Source: Amycolatopsis acididurans (GTDB taxonomy: Bacteria; Actinomycetota; Actinomycetes; Mycobacteriales; Pseudonocardiaceae). From it: a DNA stretch of 58,160 nt. The stretch lies in the NCBI RefSeq assembly GCF_012328925.1, contig NZ_JAAXLS010000041.1:1-58160 (forward strand), written 5' to 3'. The position numbers were made by a program, and so were the translations under genes. Shown piece after piece: positions 1 to 7,422 of the stretch; the first letter of the stretch is position 1; each line of letters opens with the position of its first letter. Under the pieces are notes generated by a model. It saw nothing but the letters and a program-made list of their open reading frames with translations, had not been told where the DNA came from and ran no database searches.

Positions 1-2
1 AG

Positions 3-329
3 TACGGCAAGCAGGTGGTGGCCGACATGATCACCGTGGTGGAGGGCCGGGTGGCCCGTATCCGGGAGGTGGCCAAGCTGGGGGTGTCGTTCGTGGAGAT
101 CCACGCCGGTCTGGACGAGCAGGCCCGCCCCGGCTACAGCATCCAGACCCTGCTCGATGACGGCCGCGAGGCCGGGGTCCCCTTCTCCATCGCCGGTGGC
201 ATCAAGGCCGACACCATCGCCTCGGTCCGCCAGGCCGGCGCCACCGTCGCCGTCGCCGGCGGCGCGATCTACAACGCCACCGACCCCGGCGCAGCCGCCA
301 AGGAACTCAAAAAACGCGCCACCGCCTAA
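3..329 (+). CDS. hxlA: 3-hexulose-6-phosphate synthase, C-terminal part (5' end outside window)
   Basis: The reading frame is open from the left edge and ends at 329, giving the last 108 residues of a TIM-barrel protein of the orotidine-5'-phosphate decarboxylase superfamily. The visible blocks VEIHAGLDEQ, FSIAGGIKADTI and VAVAGGAIYNATDP are typical of hexulose-6-phosphate synthase, where the late strands carry the phosphate-binding GGI and GGAI loops. The enzyme condenses formaldehyde with ribulose 5-phosphate (ribulose monophosphate pathway), for formaldehyde fixation or detoxification, in the cytosol. The partner isomerase is not visible and may lie to the left. Alternative: the related 3-keto-L-gulonate-6-phosphate decarboxylase, which I think less likely. 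The true start lies before base 1. Confidence 0.75.
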   Translation, partial: YGKQVVADMITVVEGRVARIREVAKLGVSFVEIHAGLDEQARPGYSIQTLLDDGREAGVPFSIAGGIKADTIASVRQAGATVAVAGGAIYNATDPGAAAKELKKRATA

Positions 330-340
330 CCCGGCCCGCC

Positions 341-375
341 CGCTACGTGCCCGGCACACCCGCCGGCACGTAGCG
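341..375 (+). terminator. Hairpin terminator after the hexulose phosphate synthase
   Basis: A perfect 11-bp inverted repeat, CGCTACGTGCC (341-351) and GGCACGTAGCG (365-375), with a 13-base loop, starts 11 bases after the stop codon. There is no T-run, as is common for actinomycete terminators. Confidence 0.6.
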
Positions 376-431
376 GACAAGGCCACCACGCGAGCCGCTT
401 CGGGAGACCTGAAGAGAGAAAGGGAGTCGGC

Positions 432-701
432 GTGAAAGACCAGGAGTCAGCCGCACACGCTACTTACGGCTCTTTACTGCTGCAGGCCGCGGGAGTGTTG
501 CGGCTGCGCTATGTGCAATGCAAGCGAGATGCCGGCCTGTCCCCGGCCACGGCCGAGGAGCTGGCAAGCGTCCTCGAGGGTATCGCCAAGGGGCATCCCG
601 CCTATGACCAGATCGATCCGAAGGAAGCGATCGCTCTCGCGCATCGCGTGATCGACGACGACCATCCTGAGCTGTCACACATCTGGCCCAGGACCGGGTA
701 A
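432..701 (+). CDS. Small hypothetical protein (89 aa)
   Basis: A GTG start at 432 follows the purine-rich ribosome site AAAGGGAG. The product is a soluble, mostly helical protein with no signal peptide or membrane segment. It has one Cys, an Ala-rich middle and an acidic C-terminal stretch ending HIWPRTG. I recognise no family. It lies alone between the hairpin after the hexulose phosphate synthase and the transporter gene, both on the same strand. The clean ribosome site and high third-position GC support a real gene. Confidence 0.55.
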   Translation: MKDQESAAHATYGSLLLQAAGVLRLRYVQCKRDAGLSPATAEELASVLEGIAKGHPAYDQIDPKEAIALAHRVIDDDHPELSHIWPRTG

Positions 702-775
702 GTGCTCGCAACTCCCAGCAGCACGTAGTTCGAACCGCATCCGAGGATCATTCGCAGCTCAACGAGGAGTACACG

Positions 776-1390
776 ATGACCACTGCCGTTGCCACCGAAG
801 CCCCCGTCCGATCCGCACCCGCGGGCGATCCCGCCCTGATCGGGGTGCCCACCTTCATCGTCGGCGCGACCGCGCTCGGCCTGGTGCTCACCGGATACGT
901 CCCGGCAAGCGCTGTCGGCGCCTCGATCGCGATCATCCTGCCCGCCACCGGTCTTGGCCAGCTCATCGCCGCGGTGTGGGCCGCGTCGCTGGGCCAGAAC
1001 GCGGTCGCCGCTGTGTTCGGGGTGTTCACCGGCTTCTGGCTCAGCTACGCCGCACTCGTGCTCGGGCTGATCCACAACTGGTTCGGCATCTCCGCCGACG
1101 CGGCCGTCGCCACCCAGGGCCTGTTCCTGATCGCCTGGCTGGTCACGATCGTGCTGCTGACGCTGGCCACGCTGCGACTTCCCGCGGCCTTCACACTCCT
1201 GTTCACGCTGATCGACATCGCGCTCGCGCTCGTGCTCTACGGCACGGTGGGCGGCTCCACGGCGGCCACCACCGTCGGCGGGTACGTCGTGTTCTCGTTC
1301 ACCGCGGTCGGGGTGTACCTGTTCGCCGGCGCCCTGTCCGCCGCGACGGGCGGCAGGCCCCTGCCGCTGGGCCGTCCGGTGCTGAGCTGA
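776..1390 (+). CDS. GPR1/FUN34/YaaH (AceTr) family acetate/succinate-type transporter
   Basis: This 204-residue integral membrane protein begins, after a short hydrophilic tail, with GDPALIGVPTFIVGATALGL. That matches the conserved N-terminal region of the AceTr family, where the NPAPLGL signature is replaced here by DPALIGV. Six hydrophobic segments are visible, as expected for the SatP-like hexameric channel, and the length is typical. Family members move acetate, succinate or related small monocarboxylates with protons. An aldehyde dehydrogenase and alcohol dehydrogenase nearby would yield such acids, so a link is plausible but inferred. The start is ATG at 776, with GAGGAG-like purines (AACGAGGAGT) about 10 bases upstream. 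A hairpin follows the stop. Confidence 0.8.
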   Translation: MTTAVATEAPVRSAPAGDPALIGVPTFIVGATALGLVLTGYVPASAVGASIAIILPATGLGQLIAAVWAASLGQNAVAAVFGVFTGFWLSYAALVLGLIHNWFGISADAAVATQGLFLIAWLVTIVLLTLATLRLPAAFTLLFTLIDIALALVLYGTVGGSTAATTVGGYVVFSFTAVGVYLFAGALSAATGGRPLPLGRPVLS

Positions 1391-1396
1391 GGTCGA

Positions 1397-1434
1397 CACC
1401 GGGTGGGCGCCACGCCTTCGGCGTCCGCCCGGTG
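1397..1434. terminator. Bidirectional hairpin between convergent genes
   Basis: Arms 1397-1411 and 1420-1434 pair along all 15 positions, with two G-U pairs, around an 8-base loop. It lies between the stop codons of the transporter gene (plus) and the PucR gene (minus), so it can serve both. Confidence 0.65.
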
Positions 1435-1458
1435 TACGGACGTATCACCAGGAACCAG

Positions 1459-2727
1459 CTACAGGAGCACGGACCTGCCCAGCCAGTGGCAGGCCTTCAG
1501 TGCGATCTCGACGTCGAGCCGGTCCGGGTCGATAGGGCGACCGCGCTCCTCTTCCGCCTTACGTACCCGGTAATGCACCGAGTTCCGGTGCAGGGCGAGC
1601 TTCTCCGCGGCCGCGACATAGCTGCCCCCGGTCAGCAGGAAGACCCGTAGCGTTTCGCGGAGCCGGGCATGCGACTCGTCGTCGGCGGCGAGCCGGCCGA
1701 GAATCTCGATCACCCACGCCCTGGTGGCCGGCAGGTCTTCGCACAGCAGAGCGATCGGACCGACCTCACCGAAGTCGGCTGCCGACGCAGCGGCGGATCC
1801 CGCGACGAGCAGTGCGCGTTGCACCTGGCTCGCCTGATCGTGGCTTCGTGTGAAGCCCTCGACCCCGGCCCCCGGCTGCCCCACCGCGACCCTGATACGG
1901 CGCCCGAGCGCGTCGAGGGCGGACCGGAAATCCGCGCCGGTGGGCGAGGGGCCCTCCATCGGGAACCAGGCCCAGACCGTCACCTGGTCAGGGGACAGGA
2001 ACAGAGGCGACAGGGCGCATCCGAGGCGGTGCGCGAGTTCATGGGTGAGCCGCTCCAACCCTGGCCCGCCAGGCTCGAACCGCTCCTCCGGCGGGGCCCA
2101 GACGACCAGGCCGAGATGCCGGCGCCCGAGCAGCTGGTAACCAAGCGTCGTCTCGGCGGTCCGGAGATCGACCGCCTTGCCGCGCAGCAGCTCGTGCACC
2201 AGGGCCTCGCGGTCCGCGTTGCGCCGCCGCAGCCAGCGTTCACGCTCGTCCTGGTAAGCGGCCAGCACCTGTTCGGTCACGCGGTCGATGTAGTCGAAGG
2301 TGATCGCGGTGAGCCGCTGGGCCGTCGCGGCGACGAGCCGGACGTCGGTGACCTCGCTCGTCAGCAGTTCGAGGCCACGCTGAAGGAACGAGTCCTGCCC
2401 CAGCCGGTAGGCACGCACGAGCGCCTGCACGGGGACACCGTTCTGGGCGAGGCGGTGGGCGTACTCGATGGCGGTGGCCGGGACGTCCACCCGGTCGACC
2501 TCGATTCCGTGCTGCAGGAGGTGCAGCACGGTGCTGAGATTGCCCTCGATCGTCGAGTTCATCAACCTCAGCAGGCGTTCGTCACCGCGCAGCTCCTCGA
2601 TTTCCTCGACGAGCCGCGCGTAGAGCTGCTGCACGAGTGCGGGCAGGTCGTCGTTGAGCGTCGCCCCGATCGTCGTGAGGTGGGCCGCCACGACTCCCTC
2701 CGGGTCGCCCGCTGCTCGAGTCCGCAC
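1459..2727 (-). CDS. PucR/CdaR-family transcriptional regulator
   Basis: This 422-residue cytosolic regulator has three parts. The N-terminal helical sensor region (about 1-150) contains AIEYAHRLAQNGVPVQALVRAYRLGQ, broken here only by position, typical of actinobacterial RsbR-like PucR N-termini. The middle is a CdaR GGDEF-like region. The C-terminal HTH_30 domain reads LRETLRVFLLTGGSYVAAAE then LHRNSVHYRVRKAEE. The start is GTG at 2727. It is divergent from the sensor kinase gene (168-bp gap) and convergent with the acetate-type transporter. Relatives act as activators of catabolic operons in response to small metabolites, so it may control the neighbouring alcohol/aldehyde oxidation genes. 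That target is an inference. Confidence 0.85.
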   Translation of the reverse strand: MRTRAAGDPEGVVAAHLTTIGATLNDDLPALVQQLYARLVEEIEELRGDERLLRLMNSTIEGNLSTVLHLLQHGIEVDRVDVPATAIEYAHRLAQNGVPVQALVRAYRLGQDSFLQRGLELLTSEVTDVRLVAATAQRLTAITFDYIDRVTEQVLAAYQDERERWLRRRNADREALVHELLRGKAVDLRTAETTLGYQLLGRRHLGLVVWAPPEERFEPGGPGLERLTHELAHRLGCALSPLFLSPDQVTVWAWFPMEGPSPTGADFRSALDALGRRIRVAVGQPGAGVEGFTRSHDQASQVQRALLVAGSAAASAADFGEVGPIALLCEDLPATRAWVIEILGRLAADDESHARLRETLRVFLLTGGSYVAAAEKLALHRNSVHYRVRKAEEERGRPIDPDRLDVEIALKACHWLGRSVLL

Positions 2728-2895
2728 CCGGCAAACCTAGCCGGGAGGTCACGGGGCGGCTACCGGAGTGGGTTCGTACCGGCTGCACAAATACAACCGG
2801 CAGCTTCGTGCGCCGCGCCCGTGCCGGCCGGGGCTCGCCGCTTCCTACCATGTTCCGGCCTTTCCCCACCAACGGCGGTGCGGAGGTACGGAAAC

Positions 2896-4218
2896 ATGGT
2901 GATGAGCACGGTGGCCGTAGTCGAACCAGTCCGGAACAGACACGCCTCGACACGCCTGGCTCTGGATGAGGTCACCGGTACCACGGCGGTGAGCCGGCTG
3001 ACCGGGGCCATCCGCATCGGCGTGATCATCGCGGCGACCTTGCTGTTCGCGTTCGGCCCCGAGTCCGTGCGTGCGCATCCCGCCGTGACCCTCTGCTTGG
3101 TCGCCGTCGCCTGGTGCTACGGCGTCACGACCGTGTGCCTGCCCAGACTCGAACGCATCGGGACACGCGAGGCGATGGCCGTCGGCTTGGTCGACGCGGT
3201 CGTCGCGACCGAGTTGCTGGCCTCCACCGGCGGGAGCACGAGCCCAGCCGTGGCGATCCTGTTCCTGGTGGTCGTGTCGGGCGGCATTCGCATCAGACTG
3301 CGTGGTGCGGTGGTGCTGACGTTGGCGATCGCGGCCGCGACCTTCATGGTCGGCATGCTGGCCAACACGGCACCCCCCGTGCACGAGCGGCTCGGCTGGT
3401 CGGCGTGGTGGAGCGGTTTCCTGTTCTTCACCGGCCTGCTGGCAGCGGGCATCACGTTCCTCGCCGAACGTCAGCAAGAGCAGGTGCTCGGAGCACAGGC
3501 GCGGGCACAGGTCGAACATGATGCCGCCGAATACGAGCGCGAGCTGCGCGACCGGCTGCTGGCGTCCTACCAAGCCCAGCAGGACGGGCTGCGGATCATC
3601 CTGCACGAGTTCCGCACGCCGGTGGCGTCGCTGTCCGCGTTGGGCAGCAACCTGGTGCGGAAAGGCGGCACGGAAGAAACTCGCCACATGGCTTCGGTGC
3701 TGGTCGCCAGCCACGTCGAGCATCTCGCGGAGATGCTCGACGGGCTGGCCGACGTCGCCCGGATGGAAGGCTCTCCGCTGGGCACGCCGCGCCGGCGGGA
3801 GGTGGACCTGGAACAGTTCCTTCTCGCCGCGGCGGACGCCGCCGGTCTCCGGCCTCCCCAGCTCCACCTCGTCGTCACACCCGCGAACGCCCAGGTCGTC
3901 GTCGACGTGCGGCTCCGTCGCGTGATCACCAATCTGGCGGACAACGCGGTGCGGCACAGCGAATCCCGGCCCATCGACATCACCGCCCGGGCCGGTGCCC
4001 AGGAGATCGAGATCAGCGTGGCCGACCGTGGTCCGGGCCTCCGGCCGGAACAACTGGCCGGTGTCACCGAGAAATACGTCTCGCTCGGGGATTCACGCGG
4101 AACCGCCGGCCTCGGGCTGTGGATCGTCGAGCAGATCACCCGGGCCCTGGGCGGACATCTGTATTTCCGGGCGCGGGATGGCGGTGGCCTGCGGGTGGAC
4201 CTGACCATCCCACGGTGA
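2896..4218 (+). CDS. Membrane-bound sensor histidine kinase
   Basis: This is a 440-residue kinase with about five or six hydrophobic segments in the first 200 residues, then a coiled linker rich in Gln and Glu. The H-box is HEFRTP with the phospho-acceptor at His237. The N-box is NLADNAVRHS (about 346-355), followed by DRGPGL and GLGLWIVEQI. The sensor part looks like an embedded membrane sensor without a large outside loop. I chose ATG 2896 because GGAGG lies 9 bases upstream; the same frame stays open far upstream but only as shadow of the PucR gene. Its stop is 4 bases from the end of the convergent response-regulator gene, its likely partner. Confidence 0.88.
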   Translation: MVMSTVAVVEPVRNRHASTRLALDEVTGTTAVSRLTGAIRIGVIIAATLLFAFGPESVRAHPAVTLCLVAVAWCYGVTTVCLPRLERIGTREAMAVGLVDAVVATELLASTGGSTSPAVAILFLVVVSGGIRIRLRGAVVLTLAIAAATFMVGMLANTAPPVHERLGWSAWWSGFLFFTGLLAAGITFLAERQQEQVLGAQARAQVEHDAAEYERELRDRLLASYQAQQDGLRIILHEFRTPVASLSALGSNLVRKGGTEETRHMASVLVASHVEHLAEMLDGLADVARMEGSPLGTPRRREVDLEQFLLAAADAAGLRPPQLHLVVTPANAQVVVDVRLRRVITNLADNAVRHSESRPIDITARAGAQEIEISVADRGPGLRPEQLAGVTEKYVSLGDSRGTAGLGLWIVEQITRALGGHLYFRARDGGGLRVDLTIPR

Positions 4219-4222
4219 AGGC

Positions 4223-4930
4223 CTACTGCTCGCCGGGGTGGAGCAGGCCGTACCAGCCGGCAAGCCCGGCCGCCTCGATCCGGTTCGCGGCGCCGATCTT
4301 GTGCAGCAGGCCGGCGACCATGCGTTTCGCGGTGCGTTCCGACACCAGCAGCCGGTGCGCGATGTCTCCGGTTTCGAGCCCTTGCGCCACGAAGGACCAC
4401 AGCCGGAGTTCCTGCTGGCTCAGTTTGGCCAGCAGGAACTCCGGCGGCTTGCGGGGGGTCGACAGCAACGCCGCGACCATCTCGGGACGCAGCACGCACA
4501 ATCCGCCGGCGACGCTGAGAATCGGCGCCAGCAGGGCATCCGGATCCGACGATTTCGTCAGGTAGGCGTCGGCGCCGGCCCTGATCGCGGCTTCACCCAG
4601 TTCCAGGTCCTCCGACCCGGTCAGTGCGATGATCTTGACCTGTGCTTTGCGCTGCTTGATCGCGCGAATGACGTCCACTCCGCCGAGCGGCGGCATGGCG
4701 AGGTCGACCAGCGCCACGTCAGTGCCGGCGTTGATCACCTCCGACACGGCCTCAGCCGGATGCGTGGCCAGGCCTACGACTTCGATCCGGTCCGAGGCGT
4801 TGGCGGACAGCAACAAGGACAGACCTTGTGCGAACAGGGCATGATCGTCCACGATGAACACGCGCAATCGCTGATGAGGCGATGCGTTCACATCGTCGGT
4901 CATCGACTTTTCCGTACTGGTGCCCGGCAT
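4223..4930 (-). CDS. NarL/LuxR-type response regulator
   Basis: This 235-residue protein has a receiver domain at the N-terminus (FIVDDHALFAQGLSLLL, with acidic pair Asp28/Asp29 and phospho-acceptor Asp76 in LVDLAMPP, and the conserved Lys in LTKSS). A C-terminal LuxR helix-turn-helix follows (LSQQELRLWSFVAQGLETGD, ISERTAKRM-like VSERTAKRM). It should bind DNA after phosphorylation by the adjacent membrane kinase. I chose ATG 4930 because GAGG sits five bases upstream; ATG 4903 and an upstream start at 5002 are alternatives. The gene ends 4 bases from the kinase stop and starts 82 bases after the ferredoxin gene on the same strand, so it could be read from the oxidase operon. Confidence 0.87.
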   Translation of the reverse strand: MPGTSTEKSMTDDVNASPHQRLRVFIVDDHALFAQGLSLLLSANASDRIEVVGLATHPAEAVSEVINAGTDVALVDLAMPPLGGVDVIRAIKQRKAQVKIIALTGSEDLELGEAAIRAGADAYLTKSSDPDALLAPILSVAGGLCVLRPEMVAALLSTPRKPPEFLLAKLSQQELRLWSFVAQGLETGDIAHRLLVSERTAKRMVAGLLHKIGAANRIEAAGLAGWYGLLHPGEQ

Positions 4931-5012
4931 ATCGACCTCGTTCCCGGCGGCTCTGCCGGCTTCCACGCTCCGCTGACGCAAACTAACACTCACGGCCCAC
5001 ACACGCGAGGGT

Positions 5013-5330
5013 TCATTCCGGCTTGGGCAACTCCGCCACGTATCCGGGGTCGGTCACCGGCCCGTCCACGTTGGACGACCCGCCCGGCGAACCGAGCTCG
5101 CCGAACAGCTCCCGGCTCGCGTCCTGGAACGGCTTCCACTCGGCGTTCACCTGCTGTGCCGGCCGGATCGCCTCCATCGGACAGGCCGGTTCGCATGCCC
5201 CACAGTCGATGCACTCGGCGGGGTGGATGTACAGCATCCGCTCGCCCTCGTAGATGCAGTCGACAGGACATTCCTCGATACAGGACTTGTCCATCACATC
5301 GACACAGGGTTCACCGATGACAAAGGCCAT
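5013..5330 (-). CDS. fdxA: 7Fe (3Fe-4S/4Fe-4S) ferredoxin, FdxA type
   Basis: This 105-residue soluble electron carrier shows the classic actinobacterial pattern. CVDVMDKSCIEECPVDCI supplies the 3Fe-4S-side cysteines, followed by IYEGERMLYIHPAECIDCG and ACEPACPMEAI with the 4Fe-4S CxxCxxCxxxCP motif. The acidic C-terminal extension (about residues 65-105) is also typical. The start is ATG 5330 with AGGAG eight bases upstream; longer in-frame starts have no support. It is the last metabolic gene of a minus-strand operon behind the ferredoxin reductase (16-base gap) and the R2-like oxidase. The obvious reading is NADPH to reductase to ferredoxin to oxidase. Confidence 0.93.
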   Translation of the reverse strand: MAFVIGEPCVDVMDKSCIEECPVDCIYEGERMLYIHPAECIDCGACEPACPMEAIRPAQQVNAEWKPFQDASRELFGELGSPGGSSNVDGPVTDPGYVAELPKPE

Positions 5331-5346
5331 CGTGTCTCTCCTTCCC

Positions 5347-6345
5347 TCACCGCGCCGCGAGCACGGTGACATCCGACGAATGTCCCGGTGCCAACCCGGA
5401 TTCTGGGCGCAGCGCTGCGGCCGCGTTGTTGACGGCGAGCGCGACCTCACCGAAACCCACCGCGATCAACTTGACCTTGCCGTCGTAGGCGGTGATGTCG
5501 CCGGCCGCGAACACACCCGGAACACTGGTACGCATGGCGGAATCGACCATGATGGACCGGTTCTCGATCTCGAAACCCCAGTCGGCGATCGCGCCGAGGC
5601 GCATGATGAAGCCCAGCGCCGCCACGACCACCTGGGCGGGCAGCTTCCGCGGTTCGGCCTCGCCCTGGACCGTGACGCTCACCGCGTCGACAGCCGCGGT
5701 CCCGGAAATTCCCGCCACCTGGGCGTCGAGTACCAGCTCGCATCCGGATGCGCGCAACCGTGCGACCGAATGTTCGTGTGCGCGAAACTGCCGGCGCCGG
5801 TGGATCAGTCGCACGCTGCGAGCACGGTCCACCGCCGCGAGTGCCCAGTCGACGGCGGAATCGCCACCACCGACGACCACCACATCCTTGTGGTCGAATG
5901 TGGACAGTCGCGGGACGAAGTAGTGCAGTCCCCGTTCCAGGAAATCCTCCCCGCAGGGAAGTGGCCGCGGGCTTGCCGCGCCGGCCCCGGCCGTGACGAT
6001 CACGGCACCGGCGACGATCTCCGAACCTTCCGCGGTCGTCACGACCATCCTGCCGGGTTCCCCGCGCAGGCTCCGCGCTTCCTGCCCGAGCACATACACC
6101 GGCTCGAACGGCGCCGCCTGTGCCACCAGGTTGTCCACCAGTTGCTGCCCCCTCACGGCGGGGAAACCGGCGACATCGTAGATGTTCTTCTCCGGGTACA
6201 GCGCACTGATCTGCCCGCCGACCTGTGGCAGGGAGTCCAGCACCGCCACGGTCAGCCCGCGGAAACCGGCATAGTAGGCGCCGTAGAGCCCAACCGGTCC
6301 CGCACCGATCAACAGCAGGTCGACTGTCGTCCGCTTGGAGTTCAC
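5347..6345 (-). CDS. Ferredoxin/flavodoxin-NADP+ reductase, thioredoxin-reductase-like type
   Basis: This 332-residue FAD protein has an N-terminal dinucleotide-binding motif (LLLIGAGPVGLYGAYYAGFR), PQVGGQISALYPEKNIYDV, a second nucleotide-binding motif for NADPH (DVVVVGGGDSAVDWALAA with HRRRQFRAHE) and the C-terminal FAD contact GVFAAGDITAYDGK. It lacks the CxxC redox pair of true thioredoxin reductase, which places it with the YumC-type ferredoxin-NADP reductases. The reaction is electron transfer between NADPH and ferredoxin in the cytosol. The start is GTG at 6345 with AAGGACAGG upstream. It lies between the R2-like oxidase (67-base gap) and the ferredoxin gene, so it most likely drives that oxidase. 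Confidence 0.9.
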   Translation of the reverse strand: MNSKRTTVDLLLIGAGPVGLYGAYYAGFRGLTVAVLDSLPQVGGQISALYPEKNIYDVAGFPAVRGQQLVDNLVAQAAPFEPVYVLGQEARSLRGEPGRMVVTTAEGSEIVAGAVIVTAGAGAASPRPLPCGEDFLERGLHYFVPRLSTFDHKDVVVVGGGDSAVDWALAAVDRARSVRLIHRRRQFRAHEHSVARLRASGCELVLDAQVAGISGTAAVDAVSVTVQGEAEPRKLPAQVVVAALGFIMRLGAIADWGFEIENRSIMVDSAMRTSVPGVFAAGDITAYDGKVKLIAVGFGEVALAVNNAAAALRPESGLAPGHSSDVTVLAAR

Positions 6346-6412
6346 GTTCCTGTCCTTCGTCTCACGTTCCGGAGCGCTGGATCGCCGGAGCGACCCAGCA
6401 CCCGAAACGGCC

Positions 6413-7399
6413 CTAGGCGGAAGCGCCCGCCAGCGCCGCGGCGGTGGCGGCCTCGTCCTCCTCGGCGAACTTGTCCTCCAGCGACATCGGCGAGTAGTCG
6501 TCGTCGATCTCTTCGATCGGGCGGCCGATCGCGCTCTGGATGGACTCCAGACGGCGGTTCACCTTGTCGAGCGCGTAATCGGTCATCTCGTCGGGTGTGA
6601 TACCGAAGGGAACCTCGTTTTCCGGGAACTGATCGAAGAGGTTCGCGATGAGTTCCAGCGACGGCTGGAGCAGCTCCTGCATACGCTCGTCGACCACGTC
6701 GAAGTAGGCCTCGCTGGCTGCGACGTGACGCCTGCAGGTGAAGGTGCCCCAAGCCATGTGGCGTCGCTCGTCATCGCCGATACGCTTGACCACCTCCTGC
6801 ATCCCCGGCAGGATTCCGCGCTTCGTGCACACCTGCGCCCAGCTGTAGTACCCCGTGAGGGCCAGACAGCCCTCGACGATGTGGTTGTACGTGACGGACG
6901 CCCGGATCTGCGCCACAGGTGAAGGATCGTCGGCAAGCGCGTACAGGGAGGCGGGCAGTTCTTCGGTGAAGATCGTCTGGTAGGCGGGGTTGTAGTCGAC
7001 GTAGTCGTGGAGGTCTTCGGTCAGGCCGATGGCGTCGAACCACAGCCGGAACGCCTGCATGTGCTTGGCTTCTTCGAAGGTGAACTGGGTGAGGTATGCC
7101 TCGTCCCCGAGCCGTCCTTCGGCGGCCATCGCGGTCATGAACGGCTGCAGGTCCTGGGTCACCGATTCCTCACCGGCCATGAACTGTGCCGCCAAGGTGC
7201 ACACCAGCCGCTTCTCGTCAGGGCTCATCTCCGCGAAGTCACGGGCGTCCTGAGAGAAGTCGATCTCAGCGGGATCCCAGAACTTCTTGTTTCCCTTGCG
7301 GAAAAGGCGCATCGGAAACGAGTCCATCCGCAGCCCGCCGCCGGCCAGGCTTCCGAAACCGCTTCGCTTGCCATGTTCGATCGAGCGATTGATTGGCAT
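6413..7399 (-). CDS. R2-like ligand-binding oxidase (R2lox), Mn/Fe carboxylate protein
   Basis: This 328-residue ferritin-fold protein is related to ribonucleotide reductase R2 but belongs to the R2lox group (homologue of Rv0233). Metal ligands line up with a constant offset of nine against the M. tuberculosis protein: Glu77, Glu110, His113 (FEEAKH), Glu176 (IVEG), Glu211 and His214 (DDERRH). Val80 and Tyr171, the residues that form the R2lox Val-Tyr ether crosslink, are both present. Family members assemble a Mn/Fe cofactor that activates O2 and bind a long-chain fatty acid; the physiological substrate is not established. The start ATG 7399 has an excellent AAAGGAG site. It lies 23 bases behind the alcohol dehydrogenase gene and ahead of the reductase and ferredoxin. 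The C-terminus is acidic and Ala-rich. Confidence 0.92.
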   Translation of the reverse strand: MPINRSIEHGKRSGFGSLAGGGLRMDSFPMRLFRKGNKKFWDPAEIDFSQDARDFAEMSPDEKRLVCTLAAQFMAGEESVTQDLQPFMTAMAAEGRLGDEAYLTQFTFEEAKHMQAFRLWFDAIGLTEDLHDYVDYNPAYQTIFTEELPASLYALADDPSPVAQIRASVTYNHIVEGCLALTGYYSWAQVCTKRGILPGMQEVVKRIGDDERRHMAWGTFTCRRHVAASEAYFDVVDERMQELLQPSLELIANLFDQFPENEVPFGITPDEMTDYALDKVNRRLESIQSAIGRPIEEIDDDYSPMSLEDKFAEEDEAATAAALAGASA

Positions 7400-7422
7400 G
7401 ATCACTCCTTTGTTTCGTGCCG

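Noticed and set aside
1669..2895. Plus-strand open frame in phase with the histidine kinase, extending its N-terminus by about 400 residues
   Set aside because: It is the complement of the PucR gene, has low-complexity composition, and GGAGG before ATG 2896 fixes the start.
6413..7399. Ribonucleotide reductase small subunit (NrdB/NrdF)
   Set aside because: No large subunit nearby, and the Val80/Tyr171 pair with the ligand spacing is that of R2lox.
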